From assembly GCA_911728455.2 (NCBI GenBank), contig OU452230.1, positions 3,584,300-3,648,299 of the forward strand: a stretch of DNA of 64,000 nt. Direction: 5' to 3'. Origin of the DNA: Marthasterias glacialis. Taxonomy: Eukaryota; Echinodermata; Asteroidea; Forcipulatida; Asteriidae. A program made the position numbers and the translations under genes. Below, piece after piece: positions 61,149-64,000 of the stretch; the first letter of the stretch is position 1, and the number at the start of each line of letters is the position of its first letter. Under the pieces are notes generated by a model. That model did not search any database and was not told where the DNA came from. It worked only from the letters and a program-made list of their open reading frames with translations.

Positions 61149-63586
61149 CCCAACTGACATCCAAGCTACATAGGCAGATACGGAAACACAATGCTGGGGA
61201 GTTTTGGTAAGATTATGATTGGTACAGTGTACGAAAGTCACTTGGACAGACGTCGAAAGATGAAACGTTAAACGCTTATCGATAACTGCTTTTTTTTTAT
61301 TTTATAGATATATGTTTTTAAAGATAGTCCTACCACTTCTTTGAACCAACATTTCACCATGTCTTCATTATTGAAACTAAGATGAGACTTTTTAATAGCC
61401 TGTAATGCTGATGGTTTTAAGAATCTACCACAGCAAATTTTAACAAAGCACTTTGTGCGCGCCGGTACCCGATTCTTTGAATCAATATGCTTCTTGGCAA
61501 TTTCAAATAAAGCTCATGGAAAAATGTTCTCCGTGTTCAAGAAAACAGGCACTTTCCACGAAACCTCACGTGAAGTCACAGCAGTAGCAGGTGCAATCTC
61601 GACCCCCCGATTGCCTTCATGTAATTCTCACAAGTCAATTCCCCAAACTTGTGTTTTTCCGTGTTTACTGTAAAAGTAATTGCTCCAGCATTGAACGAGG
61701 TCGAGATCAAAGAACATGAGTGACCCCATCACACCAGCGTCAATACTTCCAAGAAACACTGACCACATCCGCTACATCCGTTGTGGGGGGGGGGGGGGCA
61801 CACAGTATTTTATCCCGCTAAAAGCTATTTAAATAACTGCCTCCAAAAAGTCTCATCTGTGGGTGCTGGGGGACTACCAGCCATGCTTGTCCTGCTCACA
61901 CGGTGTTCATGAAACCACGGAGGAAGAGAATTTCTTTCCTCCACGATGAAACCAAATCACGCAAAGAAACCAAACCGCTCAAAGACTACAGCCACACAGC
62001 CAACAATCGATATTGAGAGGCCGAACCTTTGGTTCAACCTAGATTGACCGACATTGCGTTTTATTTCAAACTTAGAGAAGGGATGAATTATCTTCATCTC
62101 TGGATAAAAGCTCGGCTGACTGGCCAATCAGAATGACTGGTCCTTTCTCTATAACGGTTGAACAGAGCTTTTTGGTAGTCTGGTTCCCAGACCATAAAAT
62201 CTCCGACTATTCTCTGTCGATTTTAGAGTCAGGCATCACCCAAATGTCACGTGACAAAAAAGGAGGAATTCCTCCTTTTCCGAAAATATCCGAAATGCTC
62301 CTAAGTCGTTGTCGTCAACATTCGGACAGTGTCGTTGATGGTCTTTTGTTGATAAAAATTCAAAAGTTTTGCAGACACATCCCATTACCCGTGAAAGTAA
62401 ACGAAGCCCGTCATCATCCAATGACGTCGTCCACCGTTGGTGACAAGTAATGAATATTTATATATTGTGTCATAATCTATGTATAGCTGAACAGAGCTTT
62501 TGGTTGCTCTTTGTGGTGCAAGATCTCTCCACGCGACCTAATACACCGGATGTCCATTGAATCGCCTTACAATAACTTATCAAGCAATCTCGCCGTCGTG
62601 AGTATTATGTTCCAAGCCAGCTGCATCAATCAATTAGGTTAAATGCATTATCAGAATTCAAAAACATTCAATCACACACACAAGGTTGTATAAATCCAGC
62701 CTTTAAACATCGCTAATCCCCAATCAGCCAAACTGACTTGATTTGCTGACAAATTACATCCAATTGTGAGAGCAGGCAGGCAGGGGAGACGCAGAGCTTA
62801 CCCATCTCCAACGTAATCGAATTAGATTCACTCTTGATTATTCAGCAAACATTTACTTTGTGATTCAGTAATACACTTTTTAGTTTGAACAGATGGTTCC
62901 CACTACACCGTCTTCAGTGGACAGCTTTGTTAACTGTCCAGCTTCATACCAGAAATACCATTTTAAATAGAAGAATTTACTTTCGATGGCCGTTTGCAGT
63001 TACCACTCTCTATAAGCCTATAAGTTATGTCACACATTTTGAAGCAGATAGACACTATACACCTGGGCACATTGTCACAAAGCTGCATTTGAGCAGTAAG
63101 ATATTGCTTTACAAATTTCTGGAAGATAAGCGGGCCCATGTAGAAACAGATTACATGGCAGGCGCATCATCTGCATGCAGCTGTTGCTATTTTTATGTTG
63201 TGCAGAAAAAAACCTAAGCGAAACGTCGCAATTTTGATAAATAAGCTTTTTGAGTAAAGTTATTTTGAGTAAAGTTATTTTGGGGTGTATCTGTGGCTTC
63301 TGATACGCCATTAAAATGAAATAACCTGTCACAAATAGCAACGTTTGAGTCCCACTTTAATTTACTTGTGAATAGTTTGTATTGTGACGAAGTTAATTTG
63401 TGGGGCTGTAAAACTGGGTTGATGCCTTTCTCGTGGCAGGCAAAGATCTGTGTATTTTGTTTTTATACTTTTCAAACATTTTGCACTATTATATCTATAG
63501 CATCGAGTGTTGCAAAATTACCAACTGAAAAAGAGACGTGTCCCAATATCTAAAAGTGGGGAAGATATAGGGGAAATATTTGGGGG
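61149..63586. other. Gene-free stretch
   Basis: One G tract (61783-61798). A direct repeat TTGAGTAAAGTTATTT lies at 63249-63281. No convincing gene was found. A 105-codon frame at 62133-62450 is open but shows no protein-like features. Confidence 0.6.
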
Positions 63587-63810
63587 AATTACCTTTGATG
63601 AGACAAGCTTTAAATTTGGCACACGGTCAGAGTATGTCATGAGAAAGATAGTTGGTTACAGGGCCATCGCTAATTTGTCCTTTGAAAAAATACGGGTAGA
63701 ATTACAAGCAATATCAGCCAGTGTGATAATACCTGTATCATCAAAATTTAATCAGCCAAATTTCATTTCAGCCAAGTATCATCAAAGGTACACTCCCATC
63801 ACCTACCTGC
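63587..63810. mobile_element. Foldback repeat family 'GTATGTCATGAGAAAGATA', copy C
   Basis: It shares TTGGCACACGGTCAGAGTAT, GTCATGAGAAAGATAG and GGGCCATCGC with copies A and B. The right end, CCCATCACCTACCTGC, is the inverse of the GGTAGGTGATGGG start of copy B. Confidence 0.78.
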
Positions 63811-63854
63811 CGCACAATACTAACGAAAACCCTGTTCACTGTTCAGTTGTTTAA

Positions 63855-63960
63855 GGTTAATGTAGGGTCGAGGTTAATGTTAGGATTAGGGATAGGTTTA
63901 TGGTAAAGGCTGATATTGCAGCAGTTAAGGTTATAGTGTTAGGGTGAGGGGTCTATCATG
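63855..63960 (+). repeat. Degenerate TTAGGG-like words
   Basis: GGTTAATGTAGGG, TTAGGATTAGGGATAGG and GTTAGGGTGAGGGG follow one another irregularly. They resemble interstitial telomere-like or simple repeats. Confidence 0.45.
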
Positions 63961-64000
63961 TAGCAGAAACTTCATTTCGTGTGCAACAACCTCAATAATT

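Noticed and set aside
62133..62450. 105-codon plus-strand frame
   Set aside because: No protein-like composition, no promoter or splice signals, and no recognisable motif.
63507..63854. 115-codon plus-strand frame
   Set aside because: Most of it lies in the foldback repeat copy C, and the same DNA in copies A and B is not open.

Overview
The window is metazoan nuclear DNA. It is AT-rich, has long introns, and is full of short inverted-repeat (foldback/MITE-like) elements, tRNA-derived SINE copies, LINE remnants, homopolymers and one 100-N assembly gap. The only gene I can assemble with confidence combines furin-like cysteine-rich (FU) repeats with scavenger receptor cysteine-rich (SRCR) domains. 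SRCR expansion, very long TE-rich introns and SINEs of the 'GTGTCCTTGAGCAAG' type point to a marine deuterostome. An echinoderm is my best guess (moderate confidence, inferred from content and not from a database).

Layout. From 39297 down to the left edge runs one minus-strand gene, and its 3' end lies outside the window. Nine coding exons join in phase with canonical GT-AG borders: signal peptide (39213-39297), FU (33109-33334), SRCR1 (29812-29996 and 29343-29516), two FU plus the start of SRCR2 (27488-27900), the rest of SRCR2 (24768-24903 and 23618-23755), FU (15404-15555) and FU (4727-4879). That gives at least 554 residues of a secreted or extracellular mosaic protein. Its introns (0.3 to 10.5 kb) hold most of the repeats described, two or three possible nested coding pieces, and a plus-strand candidate terminal exon at 20825-20951.

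Upstream of this gene (39.3-64 kb) I find no other gene I can name. There are several coding-like islands: a minus-strand candidate at 41737-42130 with a polyadenylation signal; a plus-strand candidate first exon at 55516-55599 with TATA box, initiator and splice donor; a GC-rich block at 60103-60665 with two overlapping open frames; and short candidate exons at 48626-48683 and 52130-52267. The rest is repeats. The most striking is a roughly 1-kb, 16-bp minisatellite at 42541-43575 with higher-order structure and an inverted copy of its unit 300 bp away.

The 100-N gap (49857-49956) lies inside a repeat that has a second, intact inverted copy at 53659-54259. Comparing the two suggests that the gap hides little or no sequence. 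No operons, CRISPR arrays, rRNA genes or convincing functional tRNA genes are present.
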